A stretch of 7,056 nt of DNA from Bacillota bacterium (lineage in GTDB: Bacteria; Bacillota; Sulfobacillia; RBS10-35; JAJYVN01). A model generated the notes under the pieces. That model had not been told where the DNA came from, did not search any database, and saw only the letters and a program-made list of their open reading frames with translations. Of this stretch, positions 1 through 5,260 are shown piece by piece. Every line of letters starts with the position of its first letter. Positions within the stretch are counted from its first letter, which is position 1. The DNA lies in the NCBI GenBank assembly GCA_021791995.1, contig JAJYVN010000157.1:1-7056 (forward strand), read 5' to 3'. The position numbers and the translations under genes were made by a program.

Positions 1-66
1 CCGGCTGCTGCGAAGCAGGAACGTTCAAATAGGAAACCGGCAGTAGCCGGAAATAAAAGACGATAA
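1..66 (+). CDS. tnpB: TnpB (IS200/IS605 family) C-terminal tail, left copy, truncated by window edge
   Basis: Reading frame 1 from the first base gives 21 residues, ending ...PAVAGNKRR, then TAA at 64-66. They match the last 21 residues of the right-hand tnpB copy (6869-7056), which carries a recognisable TnpB RuvC motif, except for the final residue (R here, L there). The 5' part of the gene lies outside the window, so intactness cannot be judged. TnpB is the RNA-guided nuclease of IS200/IS605-like elements and the ancestor of Cas12. Of the three base differences within the coding part, two are synonymous (GCT/GCG Ala, TCA/TCC Ser) and one changes the last residue. Identification rests on the comparison between the copies; this fragment alone would be unrecognisable. 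Confidence 0.75.
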   Translation, partial: PAAAKQERSNRKPAVAGNKRR

Positions 67-79
67 GAACGGGAACGGC
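1..79 (+). repeat. Inverted repeat copy A: tnpB 3' end plus element right end
   Basis: These bases match the reverse complement of 6856-6934 with 4 mismatches in 79, at 6, 27, 62 and 71. Similarity stops abruptly after the GGAACGGC that ends at 79. From 80 on, the two copies have unrelated flanks, so 79/80 is the likely right boundary of the IS element. The repeat continues out of the window to the left. The hairpin CCGGC-AGTA-GCCGG at 37-50 may be the subterminal structure that TnpA binds in this family, and/or part of the omega-RNA. Confidence 0.9.
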
Positions 80-396
80 ATGCTGCGTCTTTATCCGCTA
101 AGCGGTCTGTGTGCCAGTGCCACCGCCGTTCAGGGCGGGGGCGGATGTTGAGGGGTGTCACGTGCAGTGGGGCGAGCCACATCCCGGACCATGTGGCCAT
201 TGGCCAAGGGGTGCCTCGGAGCCGGTGGGGGAAGCGTACATGGGCTCAACGGGAACGTCAGCGAGGGCCCGGCAGATCCCGGGGCGTGAGCTTTCTAGCT
301 GAGGGCGCCGCAGGCATCGATGGAACATGTCCCTGCAGGCGGTCCGGTCGAACGGTTCGACCCGCTACGCGCATTGGTGCCTCATTCAACTCCCGC
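80..396. other. Non-coding or unassigned stretch between the IS end and the MFS promoter
   Basis: I find no credible gene here. The open frames on the plus strand (109-471, 111-302) give Arg/Gly/Pro/Ser-rich products with no recognisable domain and no convincing ribosome binding site, as expected from GC-rich non-coding DNA. The stretch holds a doubled TGGCCA (193-205) and a perfect 7-bp inverted repeat at 346-362. It may be a decayed gene or the upstream part of the MFS regulatory region. Confidence 0.5.
346..362. promoter_or_regulatory. Perfect 7-bp inverted repeat, candidate operator upstream of the MFS promoter
   Basis: GGTCGAA-CGG-TTCGACC is a perfect dyad with 7-bp arms and a 3-bp centre. 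It ends 34 bp upstream of the -35 box at 397. The position suits an activator site or an upstream repressor site. The regulator is unknown. It could also be a chance dyad in GC-rich DNA. Confidence 0.35.
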
Positions 397-425
397 TTGA
401 CGGGTCATTCCGCCCGCCGTATCAT
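397..425 (+). promoter_or_regulatory. Sigma-A-type promoter for the MFS gene
   Basis: TTGACG (397-402, 5 of 6 to consensus) is followed after exactly 17 bp by TATCAT (420-425, 4 of 6 to consensus). Transcription would start near 432, giving a leader of about 60 bases before the GTG at 493. This is the best promoter-like match I found in the window. Confidence 0.6.
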
Positions 426-433
426 TCGCCGAA

Positions 434-460
434 GAATCCCGAGCAGTCAACTAGGGATTC
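434..460 (+). promoter_or_regulatory. Leader hairpin or operator at the MFS transcription start
   Basis: GAATCCC (434-440) and GGGATTC (454-460) are perfect inverted 7-mers around a 13-base spacer. They lie directly after the predicted start of transcription and before the ribosome binding site at 482-485. The site could be a leader RNA stem or a repressor dyad overlapping the start. No T-run follows, so it is not an intrinsic terminator. Confidence 0.35.
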
Positions 461-492
461 GCTTAGTGTGACGGCGGGTGGGGAGAGGGCGC

Positions 493-1746
493 GTGAAGGT
501 GTGGGGGGATCGGCGGTTTGCTGCCTGGGTCGCGGCCCTGGGATTGGTCATTGCAACCTACGATACGGCTGCTTTGTCCACTGCCCTGCCGACCCTGCAG
601 CATCGCTGGCATCTCGACGGTTCGCAACTGGGGGCAGTGGCTTCGGCGGCGTTGATTGGGATGATTGTCGGGAGCCTTTTGGCGGGCTTTCTGGCTGATC
701 GTTTTGGGCGTCGGTCCGTCCTGATCGGCGACTTCATCACCTTTGGGTTGGGCGCCCTCGCTTGCGCGCTGGCTCCCAATTGGCTCTGGCTCTCCGTTTG
801 GCGTGTCCTGGTCGGTCTGGGTGTCGGTGCGGAATACGCCGTGGTGTTTCCCTACCTTACCGAAAACTATGCGTCTGACCGCCGGGGTGCGGTCATGGCG
901 TGGGCCCTCTGGGGCACGAGCTTCGGAATGGTTTTGGCTTACGCTGTTGCGGCGCTTACGGCATCGGTCCCGTTCGGCTGGAGGCTTCCGTTGGCGGGCG
1001 GGGCCATTCTTGCGATTCCACTGGTTTGGTCGCGCCGCCGGTTGCCGGAGTCGAGCCTTTGGCACGGCCGGCGGTCGTCTTTGCGGCGCACGCTCCAGAT
1101 CCTGTCGACATCCAATCTTGCCACACTCTGGGCCTCCTCTGCGAACTGGTTCAGTTACCAAGTCGGGGACCAGGGACTCACCCTCTTTCTACCGGTCGTT
1201 CTGGTAGAGTTGTTTGGAATCAAGGTGGGGGACGCTGCCTGGGGAAGTGCTCTGGTCAAGGCGGTGACCATTCCGGCATCCCTGGCAACCGTCTGGTTGA
1301 TCGAGACCTGGGGGCGTCGCCCTCTGCAGGTGTGGGGGTTTTTGGGTCGCGGACTTGCCCTAGCGGGGCTCGGACTCATGACGTTGCGGGCATCGGGACA
1401 TCCGCCCGTGGTGGTTGCGGCGGTGCTCCTCGGCATTGCGTACGCGGTTGGTGCCATGGGCCCGGACAAGACGACGGTGATTGCGGCAGCCGAGCAGGCA
1501 GACCCGAATGTGCGCGCGATGACGCAAGGGGTGGCCGAGGCCTGGGGCCGCGTGGGCGGGTTGGTGGGTGTGACGGCCTTTGGTTTTCTTTCGGTTCGTT
1601 GGGGAGCGGGCGCGGGGCTGATTTTCTTTGGATGCATGGCTATGGTGGGCTTTGTGATCAGCCTTTGGTCCTTGCCGGAAACGCGAGACCTCGCTATGCC
1701 GGGGGCGGGCCGCCGACCTGGCCCGAGGTGGTCCCCTTCTCGGTGA
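493..1746 (+). CDS. MFS transporter, sugar-porter/phosphate-symporter-like, substrate unknown
   Basis: A 417-residue integral membrane carrier, the usual length for a 12-helix major facilitator. The signature loop between helices 2 and 3 is intact (GFLADRFGRRS, residues 65-75). Helix 4 has RVLVGLGVGAEY (104-115), followed by a YLTE motif and the D-R-R-G loop near 129-132. PESS ends helix 6 (185-188), and LPETRD (394-399) is the PET motif after helix 12. Around 323-355, GPDKTT...VRAMTQGVAEAWGRVGG resembles the helix 10-11 region of phosphate:H+ symporters and sugar porters, but this does not fix the substrate. The GTG at 493 is chosen because GGAG at 482-485 lies 7 bases upstream; an in-frame GTG at 478 adds five residues but lacks a good site. 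The gene stands alone behind its own promoter, with no clear terminator after it. Confidence 0.85.
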   Translation: MKVWGDRRFAAWVAALGLVIATYDTAALSTALPTLQHRWHLDGSQLGAVASAALIGMIVGSLLAGFLADRFGRRSVLIGDFITFGLGALACALAPNWLWLSVWRVLVGLGVGAEYAVVFPYLTENYASDRRGAVMAWALWGTSFGMVLAYAVAALTASVPFGWRLPLAGGAILAIPLVWSRRRLPESSLWHGRRSSLRRTLQILSTSNLATLWASSANWFSYQVGDQGLTLFLPVVLVELFGIKVGDAAWGSALVKAVTIPASLATVWLIETWGRRPLQVWGFLGRGLALAGLGLMTLRASGHPPVVVAAVLLGIAYAVGAMGPDKTTVIAAAEQADPNVRAMTQGVAEAWGRVGGLVGVTAFGFLSVRWGAGAGLIFFGCMAMVGFVISLWSLPETRDLAMPGAGRRPGPRWSPSR

Positions 1747-1925
1747 TTGCTCGGTTGGGGCAAGTATCTTGATCGGGGTACGGGCGTGGCCGGGATCGAC
1801 TCTTTATGCGGGCACAGCTGCAGGGCGGACTCGTGCGGACGCGTGGTTGCCGCTGTGAGAGGATCAGCATGGTCGTCTCCTGCCGTGTTGGGTTTGTTCT
1901 GAGCGGGAGATGCGTCACAATGTAC

Positions 1926-1934
1926 TGGTATCAT
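1926..1934 (+). promoter_or_regulatory. Extended -10 promoter for the rsmD operon
   Basis: TGGTATCAT is a TGn extended -10 element (TG at 1926-1927, TATCAT at 1929-1934) with no good -35 at the expected distance, as is common for extended -10 promoters. A weaker overlapping pair, TTGTTC (1894-1899) and CACAAT (1916-1921), is also possible. Transcription from the former would start near 1941, leaving a leader of about 100 bases. Confidence 0.4.
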
Positions 1935-1952
1935 GCACGTGGAGCGGTGCAG

Positions 1953-1981
1953 GGCGGAAGGGGTTTGCCGCCCCTCCCGCC
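1953..1981 (+). promoter_or_regulatory. Stable GC-rich hairpin in the rsmD leader
   Basis: GGCGGAAGGGG (1953-1963) pairs with CCCCTCCCGCC (1971-1981) except for one A-C mismatch, around a 7-base loop. It lies between the proposed promoter and the rsmD start. There is no T-run after it, so it is a poor intrinsic terminator for the MFS gene. It may stabilise or regulate the operon leader. Confidence 0.45.
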
Positions 1982-2038
1982 GTGTCGAGGCGTGCGCTGC
2001 TCAAGCGATGAGGGGGGCCCGAGGATTTTCGGGATACG

Positions 2039-2593
2039 ATGTTGCGTGTGATCAGTGGTACCTTGCGGGGCAGAGCGCTTCTCGTGGCAAAGGGAGCGGC
2101 GACGCGGCCGACGAGCGGTCGGGTCCGCGAGGCCCTCTTTGATGCGCTGAGTGTTCGCATGGGCTTGGCGGGGTGTGTGGTACTGGATCTGTATGCCGGT
2201 ACCGGCGCGCTCGGCATTGAGGCGCTCTCGCGAGGGGCCGCAAAGGCTGTCTTTGTGGATCGGGATGTGCGCATCCTGGTCACTAACCTGAGGGGTTTAG
2301 GCCTTGTCGCTCAGGGCGAAGCAATCCAGATGACTGTCGAGGACTTTCTCCAACACAAACGACAAGCTTTTGATTTAGTTTTGGCGGATCCTCCATATGG
2401 GTGCGATGCGGTGACTTTGTTGGAGCGCCTGGGTGGGATGTCCGACCTTTTAGAGAACGACGGTATCCTAGTTCTGGAACACGCGCAGGAGCAGGAATTG
2501 CCGCTGCACTCCGGGAATTTACACAGTGTCTGGGAGCGTCGTTACGGAGCAACTGTGGTCAGTATGTTCGGAGTGGTCAGCAATGCCCCATAG
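2039..2593 (+). CDS. rsmD: 16S rRNA (guanine-966-N2)-methyltransferase RsmD
   Basis: A 184-residue protein of typical RsmD length. It uses S-adenosylmethionine to methylate N2 of G966 in 16S rRNA of the small subunit. The N-terminus R-V-I-S-G-T-L-R-G-R and the TRPTSGRVREALFDAL block (22-37) are the family hallmark. DLYAGTGALGIEAL (50-63) is the SAM-binding motif I, and LADPPYG (115-121) is the DPPY catalytic motif of N-methyltransferases. Start choice: ATG at 2039 or the next codon TTG at 2042, which would give the more usual M-R-V-I. The upstream GGGA (2031-2034) sits 4 bases from the ATG and 7 from the TTG, so 2042 is a real alternative. First gene of an operon; it overlaps coaD by 11 bases. 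The B. subtilis equivalent is ylbH. Confidence 0.95.
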   Translation: MLRVISGTLRGRALLVAKGAATRPTSGRVREALFDALSVRMGLAGCVVLDLYAGTGALGIEALSRGAAKAVFVDRDVRILVTNLRGLGLVAQGEAIQMTVEDFLQHKRQAFDLVLADPPYGCDAVTLLERLGGMSDLLENDGILVLEHAQEQELPLHSGNLHSVWERRYGATVVSMFGVVSNAP

Positions 2594-3074
2594 AGCGTTG
2601 TGCCCGGGGAGCTTCGATCCGGTGACAAATGGTCACCTGGATGTGATCGAGCGTACATCCGCCTTGTTTGAACAGGTGTTTGTGACCATCTTTTTCAATA
2701 CGGTCAAGGTACCGCTTTTTGCTCCGGAAGAGCGGATGGATCTTTTGCGGCAAGCTACAGCGCACCTCCCCAACGTAGTTGTGGATGGGGCCACCGGCCT
2801 TCTGGCCCAGTATGCCCAGGCGCATGAGATCGGAGTGGTCGTGCGTGGTCTGCGGGCAGTCTCGGATTTCGAGTATGAGTTTGCGATGGCTGAGATGAAT
2901 AAGCAAGTATACGGTGAACTCGAGACATTGTTCATGATGGCCCGGCCACCGCACTCGTATCTCAGTTCGACGTTGGTGCGTGAGGTGGCGCAGTGGGGAG
3001 GCGATGTCCGAGGTTTCGTTCCGGATTGTGTCGCCCGTGCCCTCCAACAACGCTTTGGTGGTGAGCCACGATGA
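2583..3074 (+). CDS. coaD: Phosphopantetheine adenylyltransferase CoaD
   Basis: This 163-residue cytoplasmic enzyme transfers AMP from ATP to 4'-phosphopantetheine, giving dephospho-CoA, the penultimate step of CoA synthesis. The nucleotidyltransferase signature PGSFDPVTNGHLD (8-20) includes the T-x-G-H motif at 15-18. VVRGLRAVSDFEYEFAMAEMN (86-106) and the Y-L-S-S-T-L-V-R-E-V-A block (126-136) complete the family pattern, ending in ...GDVRGFVP. Start at ATG 2583, inside the end of rsmD, because GGAG (2570-2573) lies 9 bases upstream and the length fits. Longer in-frame starts such as 2526 would add residues the family lacks. The stop overlaps the ATG of the next gene (ATGA, 3071-3074), suggesting translational coupling. 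The B. subtilis equivalent is ylbI. Confidence 0.97.
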   Translation: MPHRALCPGSFDPVTNGHLDVIERTSALFEQVFVTIFFNTVKVPLFAPEERMDLLRQATAHLPNVVVDGATGLLAQYAQAHEIGVVVRGLRAVSDFEYEFAMAEMNKQVYGELETLFMMARPPHSYLSSTLVREVAQWGGDVRGFVPDCVARALQQRFGGEPR

Positions 3075-3658
3075 ATGAGAACAAGGACGGTCAGGAACGT
3101 GGCGGGGGGATGGCAGTGAATGAGCGTGACTTGCTGAAACTGGTGGATGAGCTGGACGCCTTTCTGTCTGACTCGGGCCGTATCCCATTGACGGGGAGGC
3201 TCATGGTGAACGAGCAGGAGGCCTTTGAACTGGTGGATCAGTTGCGCCAGTCTATTCCGGAGGCCCTGCGCGTCGCTCAGCGCATTACCCGTGACCGGGA
3301 CAAGCTCATACAGCAGGCTCGCCAGGAGGGCGATCAACTGCTGTCCGATTCACGTGCTTATGCGGAGAAACTGACCCGTGAGTCGTCCATCATTCAGCGG
3401 GCGCAGGAGGAGGCTGACCGGATTATTGAGGATGCCCGCCGTGTTGGGCGGGAGATTCGGATGGGCGCGCGCGATTATGCGGACGAGATCATGGAACGGG
3501 TGGAAGGCAACATTCTCCGCGCCCTAGCGATTGTTCGGGAAGGTCGCCAGGAGCTCGTGACCTCGCAGGCCGCCGCTGCCGCGGAAGACCAGCCCGGTTC
3601 CGAGGATGCCCGCCCTTCCCACGCGGGCCCTAATCCTCGTCCAGGTTCGTCGCGTTGA
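3071..3658 (+). CDS. Coiled-coil protein of the coaD-ylbJ neighbourhood (ATP synthase B/H-subunit-like or DivIVA-like helix)
   Basis: A 195-residue soluble, strongly charged protein. Residues about 17-64 hold two similar short units (DLLKLVDELDAFL and EAFELVDQLRQSI) separated by RIPLTGRLMVNEQE. Residues 65-162 form a long Arg/Glu/Ala-rich coiled coil (QEEADRIIEDARRVGREIRMGARDYADEI). The tail after 165 is Ala/Pro/Ser-rich and probably disordered. I recall proteins of this shape downstream of coaD in several Bacillota, annotated only as ATPase or V-type ATPase subunit H-like. There is no nucleotide-binding motif, so an ATPase activity is not supported. Start ATG 3071 overlaps the coaD stop; an in-frame ATG at 3110 would drop 13 poorly ordered residues. 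The last 29 bases overlap the 3' end of the opposite-strand HD gene. Function unknown; a scaffold role at membrane or division sites would be a guess. Confidence 0.8.
   Translation: MNENKDGQERGGGMAVNERDLLKLVDELDAFLSDSGRIPLTGRLMVNEQEAFELVDQLRQSIPEALRVAQRITRDRDKLIQQARQEGDQLLSDSRAYAEKLTRESSIIQRAQEEADRIIEDARRVGREIRMGARDYADEIMERVEGNILRALAIVREGRQELVTSQAAAAAEDQPGSEDARPSHAGPNPRPGSSR
3601..3639. terminator. Hairpin in the overlap of two convergent genes, possible shared terminator
   Basis: CGAGGAT-GCCCGC (3601-3613) pairs with GCGGGC (3623-3628) and ATCCTCG (3633-3639). This makes a 13-bp stem with a 9-base loop and a 4-base bulge (3629-3632). It spans the 3' ends of the coiled-coil gene and the opposite-strand HD gene, whose stop codon (3630-3632) lies in the bulge. 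No T-run follows on either strand, so classical intrinsic termination is uncertain. Confidence 0.45.
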
Positions 3659-4886
3659 GTCCGAGCACACGCAGCAGAACCGCGACCACCTCTGGGTCGA
3701 ATTGAGTGCCTTCCGCTTCTCGCAGTCGGCGCACCGCTTCCGAGACGGGTAGGGCCTTGCGATACGGGCGGTCTGTCGTCATGGCGTCAAAGGCATCCGC
3801 AACGGCAATGATGCGAGATTCAAGCGGCACGTTGGTCCCAGTCCCGACCGCGAAGAAGAGGTGATGCCCTCCCACCAGATTGGCGAGTTCGCGCAGGTGC
3901 GGTGATCGCGCGAGGAGGTCGCTGCCGGCTCCCACGTGTCGGGCCATAGTTTCATGCTCGGAAGCGTCCAATGCGCTGGGCTTGCTCAGCACGGCGTCCG
4001 GCACGGCAACTTTCCCGATATCGTGCAAAAGCGCGGAGTCGTAGAGGCGAGACAGGCTTTTTTCAGAATAGCCCATGGCCTGGCCGATGAGCACCGAGTA
4101 ATCGGCGACCTGTGTCGAGTGGGCGGCGGTGTATGGGTCCTTGAAGTTGAGGACGCGGGATAGTGTATCTACCATTTCTTCGCGGAAGCCAAGACGTTCT
4201 CCATACAACTGCACCGTGAAGCGAACCACCAGCAGAATGGCGAAGATGAATAGGATGCCCAAGCTGTCCTGGAGGGGCTGGAATCTCTGATAAAGGACTT
4301 GCAGCAAAAGCCCTGTGACCACAAACACGCTCAGATTGGGCCAAGAGCGGGCCAGAATGTCTAGTGCAGGTTGCCAGGGTAGGCGGCGTTCCGCCAGTGC
4401 TCGGGGAAGCGCGATGAGGAGGACGTTCGCCACCACGTAGGTGAAGGCCATGGCCAGGTACGGGAGGGCCAGAACCTGGCCGTTTGCGCCAGAGCCGTGA
4501 AGGAGATGATAGACGAAGCCTGCTGCCGTAACCGTGACGCCGAGATTGCCGATATTCATAAAGGGGTTGAACCACTTTTCGTGGTGCGTGCGATGGTTGA
4601 CGGCGGCGGCAATGGCCATTCCGAGAACCTTGGCTAGGACGGCTGCTGGAACGGTTGTCACAGCTAGGTTCAGATAGGAAATTAGGGCACCTACCGACAT
4701 GTTGAAACGTCCGACGCGCACCTTTAGAAGTTCGAAGGTGGCCGTCATCAGGGTGAATACGATAAGCAGCCCGAGGCCATTGAGGCGCAGGTGCACTAGC
4801 ACAAGCAGGATACATACCCACTGCCCGGCGCCAAAGAGAAACACGCTCAGCGGGAACCGCCGCGCCAAGTCTGAACCCCCCTGCAT
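3630..4886 (-). CDS. Membrane-anchored HD-domain phosphohydrolase with degenerate HD-GYP signature
   Basis: 418 residues. Residues about 10-225 are hydrophobic and form roughly seven membrane segments, comparable to MASE-type sensor domains found with GGDEF and HD-GYP outputs. A short linker leads to an HD domain at about 240-408. Metal ligands are present: H256 (HSTQVADYS), H288-D289 (LLHDIGKVAVPD), H317, H341-H342 and D364 (VADAFDAMTTDRPYR). The GYP stretch normally following the HH pair (HHE-x-x-DG-x-GYP-x-G) is shortened to HHLFFAVGTGTNVPLESRI, so the c-di-GMP-type signature is lost while the metal site looks intact. It probably hydrolyses a phosphoester signal in response to a membrane cue; the substrate is open. 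Start: ATG at 4886 has no well-spaced ribosome site, whereas TTG at 4868 follows AGGGGGG by 7 bases and would give 412 residues. The gene lies between the coaD operon and ylbJ on the opposite strand. Confidence 0.88.
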   Translation of the reverse strand: MQGGSDLARRFPLSVFLFGAGQWVCILLVLVHLRLNGLGLLIVFTLMTATFELLKVRVGRFNMSVGALISYLNLAVTTVPAAVLAKVLGMAIAAAVNHRTHHEKWFNPFMNIGNLGVTVTAAGFVYHLLHGSGANGQVLALPYLAMAFTYVVANVLLIALPRALAERRLPWQPALDILARSWPNLSVFVVTGLLLQVLYQRFQPLQDSLGILFIFAILLVVRFTVQLYGERLGFREEMVDTLSRVLNFKDPYTAAHSTQVADYSVLIGQAMGYSEKSLSRLYDSALLHDIGKVAVPDAVLSKPSALDASEHETMARHVGAGSDLLARSPHLRELANLVGGHHLFFAVGTGTNVPLESRIIAVADAFDAMTTDRPYRKALPVSEAVRRLREAEGTQFDPEVVAVLLRVLGLNATNLDED

Positions 4887-4925
4887 CCGCCGAGGAGGTC
4901 TAAAAAAAGCCGGGTGGGGCGGATG
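4884..4925 (-). promoter_or_regulatory. Inverted repeat enclosing the HD-gene ATG, with a T7 run in the loop
   Basis: On the plus strand CATCCGCC (4884-4891) and GGCGGATG (4918-4925) are perfect 8-bp inverted copies 26 bases apart. On the minus strand the downstream arm contains the ATG of the HD gene, so a transcript could hide that start in a stem. The loop contains seven T (minus strand of 4902-4908) and a CCTCC that could bind Shine-Dalgarno sequence. Regulation is inference. Confidence 0.3.
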
Positions 4926-4930
4926 TCACA

Positions 4931-5173
4931 TTAGACCCAGGGCCAGGTGATGTCGGCGCCGGCCGCCAAAGCCATGGCTACAACGCCGAAAACGATCGCC
5001 GCAGTGCGGATGATCTTCTTCATTTTAGATCGATCGCCCCTCGGTTCGGGGGTGCACTCACTGCAGTGACAGGTCTTGACTCCGCTTTTTTTGTTGTTGC
5101 CCGCCCCGCCCGGATACAAACAGCATCTGTCGGGTGTCCACATCCCCTCCAAGTGCACGATGTTCGACGTCAT
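4931..5173 (-). CDS. Putative small Cys-rich single-pass membrane protein
   Basis: An 80-residue open frame that I do not recognise. The first 50 residues are polar with a Cys cluster (R-C-C-L-Y at 16-20 and TCHCSEC at 34-40), which could bind metal. Residues 51-80 begin MKKIIRT and form one hydrophobic helix ending DITWPWV. The start at 5173 is chosen because AGAAGG lies 10 bases upstream. Other in-frame starts are 5257, 5143 and 5023; the last would leave only the 30-residue hydrophobic peptide (4931-5023). Third codon positions are mostly G or C throughout, as in the neighbouring genes, which mildly supports coding. The stop lies 44 bases before the HD-gene ATG on the same strand, so the two may be co-transcribed. 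It may also be a chance frame in the divergent spacer. Confidence 0.38.
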   Translation of the reverse strand: MTSNIVHLEGMWTPDRCCLYPGGAGNNKKSGVKTCHCSECTPEPRGDRSKMKKIIRTAAIVFGVVAMALAAGADITWPWV

Positions 5174-5260
5174 GGTGCCGGTACCTTCTGGGTTGGGGAA
5201 CCCGCTTGCGATGGTACTGGCTTGGAAGATGGCGGCGTAGTGTTGGCGGAGAGTCACGGG

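Larger units (their letters stand above)
1..99 (+). ncRNA. Predicted omega-RNA (TnpB guide RNA), left copy, 5' end outside window
   Basis: In IS200/IS605 elements the guide RNA is made from the 3' end of tnpB and the right element end, and its 3' guide is copied from the flanking host DNA. Here the scaffold would include the tnpB tail, the hairpin at 37-50 and the 13-base post-stop segment 67-79. The guide would begin at 80 (ATGCTGCGTC...) and run for roughly 16-20 bases. The boundary is inferred from the point where the two copies diverge. The RNA itself and the exact guide length are inference from known family members. Confidence 0.45.

Noticed and set aside
193..232. Group II intron domain V or 3' end near GAGCC...GGCTC (about 209-247)
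   Set aside because: The stem sequence and loop do not follow the conserved domain V pattern, and no maturase is present.
310..335. T-box-like TGGAACATGTCCCTG
   Set aside because: Lacks the conserved GGTGG-ACC core and specifier region, and lies upstream of the likely transcription start.
349..359. LexA box (CGAAC...GTTCG)
   Set aside because: The half-sites are 1 base apart instead of the 4 required in Bacillota LexA sites.
109..471. Open frames 109-471 and 111-302 on the plus strand as genes
   Set aside because: Composition is Arg/Gly/Ser/Pro-rich with no domain or ribosome site, and 109-471 overlaps the promoter and leader of the MFS gene.
463..1161. Long minus-strand frames across the MFS gene (463-1161, 1155-1934)
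   Set aside because: Antisense shadows of a GC-rich coding region. The plus-strand frame has clear MFS motifs.
2213..2221. Match of the right TnpB guide start (GCATTGAG) to rsmD
   Set aside because: Only about 8 bases agree, which is readily expected by chance in 7 kb on two strands.
5091..5120. Sigma-E-like promoter upstream of ylbJ (TTGTTGTT ... GATACAAA)
   Set aside because: The -10 half is suggestive and ylbJ is sigma-E dependent in B. subtilis, but the -35 half matches poorly and the leader would be about 145 bases. Transcript mapping would be needed.
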